NCBI GenBank assembly: GCA_963736285.1
Contig: CAVTOA010000003.1
Coordinates: 1,116,001-1,180,000 of the forward strand
From: CAVTOA01 sp963736285
GTDB lineage: Bacteria > Actinomycetota > Actinomycetes > Mycobacteriales > QHCE01
Length of the DNA stretch: 64,000 nucleotides
Reading direction: 5' to 3'
This document shows, piece after piece, positions 1 through 7,641 of the stretch. The notes under the pieces are model-generated. The model was not told where the DNA came from and ran no database searches. It saw nothing but the letters and a program-made list of their open reading frames with translations. Numbering within the stretch: the first letter of the stretch is position 1; every line of letters begins with the position of its first letter. A program made the position numbers and the translations under genes.

Positions 1-67
1 TCGCGGCAAACAATCGCCACCCCGAAATACCTGTCCTACCGACCTGTTCGCTGTGTGAGATCGTCAT
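1..67 (-). CDS. Partial CDS at left edge, N-terminus only
   Basis: An ATG at 67-65 on the minus strand opens a frame of 22 codons that runs off the window. It is preceded by a very strong Shine-Dalgarno stretch (AGGAGGGGG, complement of 74-82) six bases upstream, which is the main reason for calling it. The visible start ends in Gly-Trp-Arg-Leu-Phe-Ala-Ala, which resembles the entry into a first membrane helix. That is too little to name a family. It is divergent from the DUF1269-like gene to its right. Confidence 0.5.
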   Translation of the reverse strand, partial: MTISHSEQVGRTGISGWRLFAA

Positions 68-320
68 GGTTATCCCCCTCCTCATGACTTATCTCAATGA
101 TGCGCTTTCTGCTTTATAAGAAGTAAGGGTTATTGCGGAAAGAAAATCGGTAAATATTCGAATGTCAGGCGAATGGCCGCAGACGCTCGTTATTGCCCCG
201 CCTGGCCGGTCAAGCCTTGCCGCTCGCCGTAAATGGGCGCACAAATGTTGCTAATTGGCAAACTATGCACAAATATCAAAAAAGTTATCAATGTGGAACT
301 CACACTTATGGGGGGCTTCC

Positions 321-854
321 GTGGCGCAGCTCGTAGTACTGGGATTCGACACAAAAGAGCAAGCCGAACAAGTGTTCTCGGTCGTCAATGGGCGACTGTC
401 CAAAGAGGAGCTTCTCAAGCTGGAAGACTCGGCCATGGTGTGGCGTGAGGCCGATGGCAAAGTCAGGCTGCAGCAATCCATGAGCGCCACTGGTGTGGGT
501 GCGATGAGCGGCGCATTCTGGGGCACGCTTGTGGGGCTGCTGTTTTTGGCGCCTGTGGTGGGAATGGCAGTGGGTGCTGGAACGGGCGCTGTTGCGGGCA
601 AGCTGAGCAACGTCGGCATAGACGACAAGATGATGAAGCAAATCGGGAGCACGTTGCGGCCAGGTAAGGCGGCCGTGTTCGCGCTGGTGCTACAGGCCAC
701 GCCGGATCGAGTCATCGAGGCGCTCCGGCCGTATAACCCGACCGTGCTGCGTACCAATCTCACCAAGGAGAACCAAGAAGAGCTGGTGCGAGCGCTGCAT
801 GCGAACCCAGAGTCTCAGTCCGGTTATTCGGCCGCGGGTGGTCAGGCCCAGTAG
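321..854 (+). CDS. DUF1269-type membrane protein of unknown function
   Basis: The protein is 177 residues from the GTG at 321. That start has a GGGGG stretch six bases upstream and begins directly with the conserved strand of the family (Val-Ala-Gln-Leu-Val-Val-Leu-Gly-Phe). An ATG at 255 would add 22 residues that look unconserved. A small/Gly-rich hydrophobic segment of about 45 residues sits in the middle (Gly-Ala-Met-Ser-Gly-Ala-Phe-Trp-Gly onward), with glycine-zipper spacing typical of DUF1269 proteins. The C-terminal half is a ferredoxin-like alpha/beta region. Family members are linked to membrane or stress functions, but no activity is established. It stands alone between a divergent and a convergent neighbour. 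Confidence 0.7.
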   Translation: MAQLVVLGFDTKEQAEQVFSVVNGRLSKEELLKLEDSAMVWREADGKVRLQQSMSATGVGAMSGAFWGTLVGLLFLAPVVGMAVGAGTGAVAGKLSNVGIDDKMMKQIGSTLRPGKAAVFALVLQATPDRVIEALRPYNPTVLRTNLTKENQEELVRALHANPESQSGYSAAGGQAQ

Positions 855-946
855 GCACTAGTGGGAGAAGCGATATCGAGCTGATCAGTGGTGGGCACTC
901 ACGAGCTTGATGGGTGCCCACCACCGCATTCAAAGATCGCATGCTG

Positions 947-2557
947 CTATCGAGGCTGCTGTGTGACGAGAAAGTTGGTCAACAGGTCAGGAGATGCATT
1001 GTTTATCAGTGTGATTCCTGCGGCCAGATCGACATCTTGTACCTGGTAAGACTGCTTGCCCGCTGCGGTCGTCGCCACCACCGTGGCTAGGTTCAGCCGA
1101 CGTTGAAAGAACGACTGCCGCACATTCCAGCCCGTTATGCCCTCGCACGACAACACGCAGCGCCGCCGTATCAGCGAACCCCAGCGAGTGACGAGGTCTT
1201 GACCCACCAGAGCGTGTCCGAGCGCGCGGTAGCGGTCTGCGGCTACCCATGCGCCCGCGGGGAACAACAGCAAGCTCATCTGCCACAACCACGCTGGCCA
1301 GTGACCAAACCACCACAGCGCGATCAGCCCAGCGACGATGAGGGCCACGATTTCGAGCGCTCGACTGTATCGACGTCGGTGCGCCATTGGGCCATGAGGG
1401 ATAAGAGGACTGCTCACGGGTTCTGAGCGGCCAAGCACGCGCGCCGCGACTCGCGTGGCCTCCGATCGCGGGGCTGGTGGCAATAGTAGCGAGCCGCCTC
1501 GCTCCGCACCGCGTCCTACTCGTAGCCCCGTAGCGATAGCGATGCAACGAGCGCCATTGACCATGCGAAGCAGCAGCGGTTCGGAGAGCTCTACCCCGCG
1601 TAGTCTGCGTTCTTCAATGGTGGTCGCACGCGTAGTGATGAGTCCGCGCGTGATGTGCAGCGTTCCGTTGGGGGTCCGCGTCAGTTGGAAATGCCAGAAC
1701 GTTAAAAGGTAGCCGACAGTCGAGGCGATCGAGGCAAGTATGAGGAGGACAAGCACCACCTCAGCCGCGTTAATGAGCAGAGGAGTGTGGCGCCAGTGAC
1801 GTACTGCTTCTCGTACGATTCCGGCGCGTTGCGGATCCAAGTGGGCTTCGCTTACCAATCTCCAGATGAAACCGGCGATGACGCCGATCGTGACCAACCC
1901 GGAGAATGTGAAGGGTCCGTACCGGCACCAGCTCGTGTGCGGGCGTGCGAGCACTTCCTCTGACTTTGTGGGGGAGGTATTGGCACCGAGACTTGCTTCA
2001 CTGGACGTCATCGCCGCCGCCTCAGTGTGACGCCGGTGCAGCAATTCGTCGCGGAGTGTGGAGGCGGCATTGGTAGTTAAGGCATTGAGCGTGATTCCCT
2101 CGTTCTTTTTGTCGGACCTTCCTGTGCCGACAGACACCTCTGCGAGCCCCAAGAGCCGGTGCATGAGCCGGGCGGTGACGTCAACGGTGCGGATGCGATC
2201 CACGGGGACGGTCAACGTCCGGCGATTGAGCAGCCCTTGTCGGATCTGAATCTGCTCTGGGGTAATGCGGTATATGGTGGTGAACCAGCGGGAGATGCCG
2301 AGCGCCACCACGGCAACCGTGGCGATGAGGCTCCACCAGTTGCCGCTGCTGTTGCGCCCCACAAACAAGAGCCCAATGAGGAGCGGCAAGAAACGAATCA
2401 CGGCTTCAACAGAGTGGACGAACAACATTCGAGGACTGAGCCGCTGCCATCCATGAGTAGAAGGATCGTCCTGTTCGTGGGCTATGCGTGGCGGTAGATA
2501 CGAAGGTTGGCTGCGATAGCGCTGATCCGCAACGTGCGTCTGCTCGGGATCGTTCAT
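947..2557 (-). CDS. YdbT-like membrane protein with three bacterial PH domains
   Basis: The protein has 536 residues and three bPH2 (DUF304/YdbT) modules, each with the usual pattern of a turn with Gly-Leu-x-x-Arg-Arg, a hydrophobic strand and an Arg-Ile/Leu-x-x-Val/Trp-x-Val motif: about residues 95-165, 290-365 and 440-525. Paired membrane helices precede each module (around 54-90, 210-285 and 400-440). It is an integral membrane protein with cytoplasmic PH-like domains. The start codon overlaps the stop of the upstream ydbS-like gene by four bases (ATGA), so the two are translationally coupled and probably act as one complex. Family function is unknown; Bacillus YdbS/YdbT are associated with resistance to certain bacteriocins. 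Confidence 0.85.
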   Translation of the reverse strand: MNDPEQTHVADQRYRSQPSYLPPRIAHEQDDPSTHGWQRLSPRMLFVHSVEAVIRFLPLLIGLLFVGRNSSGNWWSLIATVAVVALGISRWFTTIYRITPEQIQIRQGLLNRRTLTVPVDRIRTVDVTARLMHRLLGLAEVSVGTGRSDKKNEGITLNALTTNAASTLRDELLHRRHTEAAAMTSSEASLGANTSPTKSEEVLARPHTSWCRYGPFTFSGLVTIGVIAGFIWRLVSEAHLDPQRAGIVREAVRHWRHTPLLINAAEVVLVLLILASIASTVGYLLTFWHFQLTRTPNGTLHITRGLITTRATTIEERRLRGVELSEPLLLRMVNGARCIAIATGLRVGRGAERGGSLLLPPAPRSEATRVAARVLGRSEPVSSPLIPHGPMAHRRRYSRALEIVALIVAGLIALWWFGHWPAWLWQMSLLLFPAGAWVAADRYRALGHALVGQDLVTRWGSLIRRRCVLSCEGITGWNVRQSFFQRRLNLATVVATTAAGKQSYQVQDVDLAAGITLINNASPDLLTNFLVTQQPR

Positions 2558-3135
2558 GTTGCGTCGCCACGCATCGCGTCTGTGGTCGCGGTGAGTGCTT
2601 CGACGAGCTGATCGGCGATCGCTTGATCCAGCCCGTCGATTTTGAGTGGACCAGCGGCTGACGCGGTAGTTACGGTCACATTCGCGAGTCGAAAGAGCTG
2701 CTCGATAGGCCCGCGATTGCTATCCACCGTTTGGATCCGAGTAATGGGCGCGATCCGTCGCTCCTGATTGAACCAGCCCGACTGCGTGTAGACAGCATGT
2801 TGAGTTGCTTCCCACCGGTGCACCCGGTAGCGCCACTGTGGCATCACGCTGACGTGTGCCGCTGCGACCAGAACGGTCGCCGCTAAGCCCAGCAGGTGCG
2901 TGGTGAGTTGATCGCCCGTGGCGATCAACCAGATTATTTGTCCAGCGAGGAGAACGGCCCAGCCCGCCGCTGCGCGCGCCGCCCAGTATCCCATCGCTCG
3001 CGAAGAGACCCGATGTCTCGGAGAGCGCAGCTCGGTAGGTTCATGTGGCTCGACTCCGTCGAGTCCTCCACTAACGGGAGCCGATGACGGCGAAGAGCCG
3101 GACCGAGGCGAGTGTGGTGGGGTGAGTTCTGGCAC
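2554..3135 (-). CDS. YdbS-like PH domain membrane protein
   Basis: The protein has 193 residues: a hydrophilic N-terminus of about 45 residues, two membrane helices at about 50-95, then one bPH2 domain (about 105-180) with the conserved Arg-Ile-x-x-Ile-Thr-Arg-Ile-Gln-Thr-Val-Asp strand-turn. It is the first gene of a two-gene minus-strand operon with the three-domain partner, with which it overlaps by four bases. The divergent ku gene starts about 120 bases away, so the two operons share a promoter region. The role is inferred only from the family. Confidence 0.85.
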   Translation of the reverse strand: MPELTPPHSPRSGSSPSSAPVSGGLDGVEPHEPTELRSPRHRVSSRAMGYWAARAAAGWAVLLAGQIIWLIATGDQLTTHLLGLAATVLVAAAHVSVMPQWRYRVHRWEATQHAVYTQSGWFNQERRIAPITRIQTVDSNRGPIEQLFRLANVTVTTASAAGPLKIDGLDQAIADQLVEALTATTDAMRGDAT

Positions 3136-3177
3136 AGGCTAACCATTGCACAGTTGACAGGGCTGCGATGAGCCGCG

Positions 3178-3202
3178 TTTGTCACATGTTGGCCATGACA
3201 AC
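3178..3202. promoter_or_regulatory. Small inverted repeat in the divergent ydbS-ku spacer
   Basis: TTGTCA at 3179-3184 and TGACAA at 3196-3201 form a six-base inverted repeat separated by 11 bases, with a partly matching CATG inside each arm. It lies between the two divergent starts and could be an operator. Size and position alone do not establish binding. Confidence 0.25.
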
Positions 3203-3255
3203 TCTCATGGACCGGCGGGGTGTATGCCCAGCTCGGTACGGGTAAACAGCTCACT

Positions 3256-4224
3256 ATGCGGGCAATGTGGCGGGGTGCGATCTCGTTTGGAATGGTCAGT
3301 ATCGCGGTCCGGCTCTATGCGGCTGCCGAAGAGCACGATTTTCGGTTTCACCAGGTGCACAAAAAAGACGGTGGCCGTATTCGGTATCGGCGAGTATGTA
3401 CCTCGTGCGGTAGCGAGGTCGAATATGGAGATATCGCCAAGGCATATGAGCTCGAAGACGGTCGCATGGTCGTTTTGGAAGATGGCGATTTCGCCCAGCT
3501 TCCTATTAAGACGGATCGCGCCATCGAGGTGTTGGAGTTTGTCGACGCCGCTGAGGTAGATCCGATCTACTTTCAAAAGAGCTATTACCTCGAGCCCGAC
3601 AAAGCCGCGGTCCGACCGTATGTGTTGCTGCGTCAGGCGCTCGAACGTGCTGACCAGCTCGCGGTGGTCAAAATTACGCTGAGGCAACGCGAAACGCTGG
3701 CCATGTTGCGCGCCCGCGAAGACGTGTTGGTGTTGCACATCATGTTGTGGCCAGACGAGATCCGCCATCCCGATTTTGGCTTCCTTCGAGAAGACGTCCA
3801 TCTGCGACGACAGGAACTAGAGATGGCGTCCTCGCTGGTGGAAAACATGTCGGGGGAGTTCACCCCAGAGGAATTCACCGATGACTACCGGGTCGCATTG
3901 CAACGCCTCATTGAGGCGAAAGCCGACGGCGCAGAACTCCCTATCGAGAAAGAATCGGTGGAGGCAGGTGGGCAAGTCATTGATTTGATGGCGGCGCTGG
4001 AAAAAAGCGTGAGTCAGGCCAAACATTCTCGAAGCGCCGAAACCGAGTCAGCCGAGCCAGCCAAAAAACGCGGAACCGCAAAAAAGGCTGCCAAGGTGGC
4101 GAAGAAACCCGCGGCAAAGGCCTCGTCACAGGCGAAGGCCGACACGCAATCGGCTAAGGCAAAGAGCTCGACAGGAAAAAAGCCAGCTAAACGAAGCACT
4201 AGCCGGCACCGGCATGCGGGCTAG
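3256..4224 (+). CDS. ku: Ku protein, non-homologous end-joining
   Basis: This is bacterial Ku (322 residues from the ATG at 3256), the homodimeric ring that binds DNA double-strand ends and recruits LigD. The start is chosen because bacterial Ku proteins begin Met-Arg-(Ala/Ser)-x-Trp-x-Gly-x-(Ile/Val)-Ser-Phe-Gly, seen exactly here; twelve codons further upstream also lie in frame. The Ku core covers about residues 1-260, including the bridge region with Cys-Thr-Ser-Cys-Gly. From about residue 265 the protein becomes a Lys/Ala-rich tail with repeated Lys-Lys pairs and ends His-Arg-His-Ala-Gly. Such basic tails in actinobacterial Ku bind DNA and favour threading. The gene is followed two bases later by the ligase, so the three NHEJ genes form an operon. 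Confidence 0.95.
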   Translation: MRAMWRGAISFGMVSIAVRLYAAAEEHDFRFHQVHKKDGGRIRYRRVCTSCGSEVEYGDIAKAYELEDGRMVVLEDGDFAQLPIKTDRAIEVLEFVDAAEVDPIYFQKSYYLEPDKAAVRPYVLLRQALERADQLAVVKITLRQRETLAMLRAREDVLVLHIMLWPDEIRHPDFGFLREDVHLRRQELEMASSLVENMSGEFTPEEFTDDYRVALQRLIEAKADGAELPIEKESVEAGGQVIDLMAALEKSVSQAKHSRSAETESAEPAKKRGTAKKAAKVAKKPAAKASSQAKADTQSAKAKSSTGKKPAKRSTSRHRHAG

Positions 4225-4226
4225 AA

Positions 4227-5669
4227 ATGGGCGATTTGCAGGAATACCGACGCCGGCGTGACGCTGGTCGCACGCCCGAACCGGTGCCCAAAAAAGGCCC
4301 TTTGCCCCACGGCAATGACGATGTGTTTGTCATCCAGGAGCACCATGCGCGTCGCCTCCATTGGGACGTGCGGCTGGAGCATAAGGGTGTGCTGGTGTCA
4401 TGGGCGGTTCCGAAAGGGCTCCCAGTCGATGACGATTCCGTCCGACTGGCGGTTCCCACCGAAGACCACCCACTGGAGTACGCATCGTTCTCAGGCGAAA
4501 TTCCCAAAGGCGAGTACGGCGGCGGCCTAGTCAAGATTTGGGATAGGGGCCGCTACGACGTGAAGCTGTGGACCCCAGACAAAATCGAAGTGACCTTGCA
4601 CGGCACTCAAGTGCGGGGGGCGTACATCTTTTTCCGCGGCAATAAGAATAAGAACTGGATGGTGCGGCGGATTAGTCCTCCCCAGCGCGCGGACTGGCAG
4701 CCGATCCCCGAATTGTCTCCCATGCTGGCAGTCGCTGACGAGCTCCCGGTTGACGAGTCTGGCCGTGAATGGGCATACGAGTTCAAGTGGGACGGCGTTC
4801 GAGCCGTGGCGCGCATAGAGGGCGGACACGTCACGTTTCATAGCCGGGCGGGCAACGAGCTCACGTCCTCGTTTCCGGAGCTGTCCCGAATGGGGGAGAG
4901 TTTGGGCAGCACGTCAGCGCTTCTTGATGGCGAGATCGTGTCATTTAAGGACGCTCGACCAAATTTCGGGGAGCTCCAGCGCAGATTGCATGTGGGCTCG
5001 TCGGCCCAGGCTCGACGTTTGGCCGCAAGTGCACCAGTGACATATGTGGTTTTCGATGTGTTGCATGTGGACGGCCGTTCCTGCCTGGAGCTCTCCTATG
5101 CGGAGCGACGAAAGATGCTCGCCAGCTTGCCCATGGAAAGCGACCGATTGCGGATTCCCCGGTATTACCTGAGTGATGGTGCGGCAATCGTTCAAGCAAG
5201 CCGCGATCAAGGCTTGGAAGGGGTGATGGCTAAGCGGCTAGCGTCGAAATATCGGCCGGGCCAACGATCTCGAGACTGGATCAAGGTCAGCAACCTGCGT
5301 ACCCAGGAGGTCGTAATAGTGGGCTGGCAGGAGGGACATGGCCGCCGCTCCGGGCGAGTGGGGTCGTTGCTCCTGGGTGCGCCCACCAGCGAGGGACTCC
5401 GATACATCGGCAAGGTGGGTACAGGCTTCACCGAAGTGGCCTTAGAGCAGCTGACCACACAGCTCCGTCGCCTTAGTCGGGTGACCCCGGCCGTGGCTAC
5501 TGCGGTGCCCCGGGACGTTGCCCGTGTTGCGCATTGGGTTCGGCCTACGTTGGTGGGCGAAGTGGTATTTCGAGGATGGACGAAGGACGGCATTTTGCGC
5601 CACTCTGCTTGGCGGGGGCTCCGAATAGACAAAGATCCGACTCAGATTGCCAGGGTGGATGAGGGGTAG
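4227..5669 (+). CDS. ligD: LigD-type phosphoesterase and ATP-dependent DNA ligase
   Basis: The protein has 480 residues. The N-terminal 3'-phosphoesterase domain (about 30-165) contains His-His-Ala-Arg-Arg-Leu-His-Trp-Asp-x-Arg-Leu-Glu at 39-51 and the Ile-Pro-x-Gly-Glu-Tyr-Gly motif at 92-98. The ligase domain follows, with the adenylated lysine Lys187 in Lys-Trp-Asp-Gly-x-Arg, then the Leu-Asp-Gly-Glu motif and the C-terminal OB fold. It cleans 3' ends and seals breaks held by Ku. The polymerase domain that M. tuberculosis carries in the same chain is absent here and is encoded by the next gene, which overlaps this stop codon by one base. Confidence 0.93.
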   Translation: MGDLQEYRRRRDAGRTPEPVPKKGPLPHGNDDVFVIQEHHARRLHWDVRLEHKGVLVSWAVPKGLPVDDDSVRLAVPTEDHPLEYASFSGEIPKGEYGGGLVKIWDRGRYDVKLWTPDKIEVTLHGTQVRGAYIFFRGNKNKNWMVRRISPPQRADWQPIPELSPMLAVADELPVDESGREWAYEFKWDGVRAVARIEGGHVTFHSRAGNELTSSFPELSRMGESLGSTSALLDGEIVSFKDARPNFGELQRRLHVGSSAQARRLAASAPVTYVVFDVLHVDGRSCLELSYAERRKMLASLPMESDRLRIPRYYLSDGAAIVQASRDQGLEGVMAKRLASKYRPGQRSRDWIKVSNLRTQEVVIVGWQEGHGRRSGRVGSLLLGAPTSEGLRYIGKVGTGFTEVALEQLTTQLRRLSRVTPAVATAVPRDVARVAHWVRPTLVGEVVFRGWTKDGILRHSAWRGLRIDKDPTQIARVDEG

Positions 5670-6586
5670 TGGTGGCGTCCAAAACAGTGGTGGTGGAGGT
5701 AGAAGAACGCCGGCTGCGACTGTCCAATTTGGAAAAAGTGTTGTACCCCGAGGCCGCTTTTACTAAGGGTGCTGTCATCGACTACTACCGGCAAATTTCG
5801 CCGGCGATGCTGCCTCACCTGGCGGACCGTCCGATCACGTTGCGCCGCTACCCCGATGGGGTAGACAAAGCGCCATTTTTTGAGAAAGACGTGTCCCGTC
5901 ATGCGCCGCACTGGGTGCGCACTGTTCGGCTCGCGGCTCCGAGGAGCACCAAGGGTGACTCCATCGAAAATCATCATGTGTTGGTGCAAGACCTCCCCAC
6001 CTTGGTCTGGGTGGCTAACCTCGCCGGCTTAGAGATACATGCTCCGCAGTGGACGGTCGGTCCGCGCGGGGGGCATCGAAACCCGGATCTCCTCGTCTTC
6101 GACCTCGATCCGGGTGCGCCCGCTGACCTGGTGGACTGTTGTGGGGTAGCGGTGCGGATTCGGGACATCCTCAATGACGATGGCCTTGTCGCATATCCGA
6201 AAACCAGTGGCTCAAAGGGTTTGCAGCTTTATGTCGCGATCGAATCCTCCACGCTGGACAGTTCAACTACGTATGCCAAGGAGATAGCTAGTCGGCTTGC
6301 CATCGAATCTCCCGGTCACGTGGTTGCTCGAATGGCGAAAGCGGAGCGCGCGGGGAAAGTATTCGTCGACTGGAGTCAAAATAATCCCGCGAAGACCACG
6401 ATCGCGCCATATTCGCTTCGCGGCAATGCGCAACCCACGGTGGCCACACCAGTGACCTGGGACGAAGTGGAAGCATGTCATGACCGAGAAGACTTATTGT
6501 TTACGCCGAACCAAGTGGTGCAACGCGTAAAACAATCAGGGGACTTACTCAAGCCGCTATTAAAAGGACCGCGCCAGCGACTGTAG
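5669..6586 (+). CDS. LigD-type NHEJ polymerase (primase-polymerase domain)
   Basis: The protein has 305 residues, the size of a stand-alone LigD polymerase domain. It belongs to the archaeo-eukaryotic primase superfamily and fills gaps with nucleotides, often ribonucleotides, at Ku-bound ends. The catalytic Asp pair is Asp145 and Asp147 (Phe-Asp-Leu-Asp-Pro-Gly), the Thr-Ser-Gly-Ser-Lys-Gly phosphate-binding loop is at 179-184, and a third metal ligand is in Val-Asp-Trp-Ser-Gln-Asn-Asn. The GTG start at 5669 shares its G with the TAG of the ligase, so the two are translationally coupled. With ku they form a complete split NHEJ operon. Confidence 0.93.
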   Translation: MVASKTVVVEVEERRLRLSNLEKVLYPEAAFTKGAVIDYYRQISPAMLPHLADRPITLRRYPDGVDKAPFFEKDVSRHAPHWVRTVRLAAPRSTKGDSIENHHVLVQDLPTLVWVANLAGLEIHAPQWTVGPRGGHRNPDLLVFDLDPGAPADLVDCCGVAVRIRDILNDDGLVAYPKTSGSKGLQLYVAIESSTLDSSTTYAKEIASRLAIESPGHVVARMAKAERAGKVFVDWSQNNPAKTTIAPYSLRGNAQPTVATPVTWDEVEACHDREDLLFTPNQVVQRVKQSGDLLKPLLKGPRQRL

Positions 6587-6706
6587 CCCGCCGCGCCGCC
6601 GTGAGTGGGTCGCTCGTAATAAAGATGGTTTTGCCAGATGGGACGCAAGCTCAGATTATGAGCAATTGTTACTATCTCAATCCGGTATAAATCTATTGTT
6701 TGGATC

Positions 6707-7189
6707 TTGCTTGTGCCTACGGAAAAGCGCCGAGTTGGTCGAGTGGCGCGCCAAAACGTGCCCTCTGGCGAGGACGTCGCCGATATTTTGGTCAGGCTCG
6801 GCTATGTCCTGCGTAGAACGGGAAGTGGCACTTATGCCGATCAAGGTTGGTCTGTGCCACGAGTGCTGCTGATGCTCGCAGTGGACCGGCTGGGGGAGCG
6901 CCCGCGGATGGGGCAGGTCAAAGACCAGCTCGGTGTGACAGGGCGAGCGATCACGTCGTTGGTTGATGGGCTTGAGCGGGATCAGCTCTTGGCGCGGGTG
7001 GAGGATCCCGATGATCGTCGGGCAACGCGACTTGAGGTCACATTAAAAGGACGCTGGCATCTTGCCGAGATTAAGAAAGTCCACGCCGCACAGTCGGAGA
7101 GCAATCTTTCTGTGCTCACCAATGACGAAAGACGTACGCTGCTGACGCTTCTTTGTAAGGTGGAACAAGGAACGCGCGATGCCCAGTGA
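6707..7189 (+). CDS. MarR family transcriptional regulator
   Basis: The protein has about 160 residues from the TTG at 6707. GTG codons at 6713 and about 6743 are alternative starts, and none has a clear ribosome site. The winged helix-turn-helix lies at about residues 60-115 (Pro-Arg-Met-Gly-Gln-Val-Lys-Asp-Gln-Leu onward), with the typical wing Asp-Pro-x-Asp-Arg-Arg-Ala. A leading helix and a C-terminal helix would form the dimer interface. The ligand and targets are not evident. It precedes a 47-codon ORF and a 12-bp palindrome, either of which may relate to autoregulation. Confidence 0.8.
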   Translation: MLVPTEKRRVGRVARQNVPSGEDVADILVRLGYVLRRTGSGTYADQGWSVPRVLLMLAVDRLGERPRMGQVKDQLGVTGRAITSLVDGLERDQLLARVEDPDDRRATRLEVTLKGRWHLAEIKKVHAAQSESNLSVLTNDERRTLLTLLCKVEQGTRDAQ

Positions 7190-7322
7190 GATCATGAGCG
7201 AAGGCGCCATCCTCCGTTCGATGCTTCATAAAATGGAGCGCTTTCGCGAAAGGCATCTGACCGGGTATGTCGCATTCGTAGGCATTAGTATGGCGCCAGG
7301 TGGGCGAAGATTGGTCAACTGA
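7179..7322 (+). CDS. Possible small ORF after marR
   Basis: A 47-codon frame starts at an ATG at 7179, overlapping the marR end by 11 bases, and ends at TGA 7320-7322. The product is basic with several Met residues and no recognised motif. Overlap with marR would allow coupling, but there is no independent sign of selection, so this is a weak call. Confidence 0.2.
   Translation: MPSEIMSEGAILRSMLHKMERFRERHLTGYVAFVGISMAPGGRRLVN
7241..7252. repeat. 12-bp palindrome after marR
   Basis: CTTTCGCGAAAG is a perfect palindrome just downstream of marR. MarR proteins bind symmetric sites of similar size, so it is a candidate operator, although it lies after rather than before the gene. Confidence 0.3.
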
Positions 7323-7641
7323 TTGGCCAGGAGGCTGTCCATGGGCCAACGGAAGTGACAACATCGAGCTTGACGGGGTTCCCTTAGTAGTAACGCAACA
7401 TCTGTGGGTATGCGCCTCGGTCCTGAGCACCAACATATTGTCTAGTGGTCCGATGACGAGGAAGGACTTGGATGATGGCGTGCGGCATTCGCGCTTCCAT
7501 TGCGCGAGGAACGGGCTGGAATTAGTACGGGGCCAGTCCGGCTGAAAGCACAAGCATTCGATGTTCAGGTCGCGGGCCTTTTTAAAGGCCCGCGAACTTC
7601 CTATTGATGGCGTAACGTCCCATCCCGAAGGGAGCTCTGGG
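7323..7641. other. Intergenic stretch before the GGDEF-EAL gene
   Basis: No convincing gene is seen here. Short open frames lack a ribosome site and recognisable product. The only structured element is the inverted repeat at 7571-7594. Confidence 0.6.
7571..7594 (+). terminator. Perfect 11-bp hairpin upstream of the GGDEF-EAL start
   Basis: CGCGGGCCTTT and AAAGGCCCGCG are perfect inverted arms separated by two bases. The hairpin sits 47 bases before the preferred GTG start, within what would be coding sequence if the gene began at the ATG at 7561. No U-run follows, so an attenuator or operator is as likely as a terminator. Confidence 0.4.

Noticed and set aside
7300..7545. An 81-codon plus-strand frame between marR and the GGDEF-EAL gene
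   Set aside because: There is no ribosome site and no recognisable product, and an opposing frame of larger size covers the same bases.
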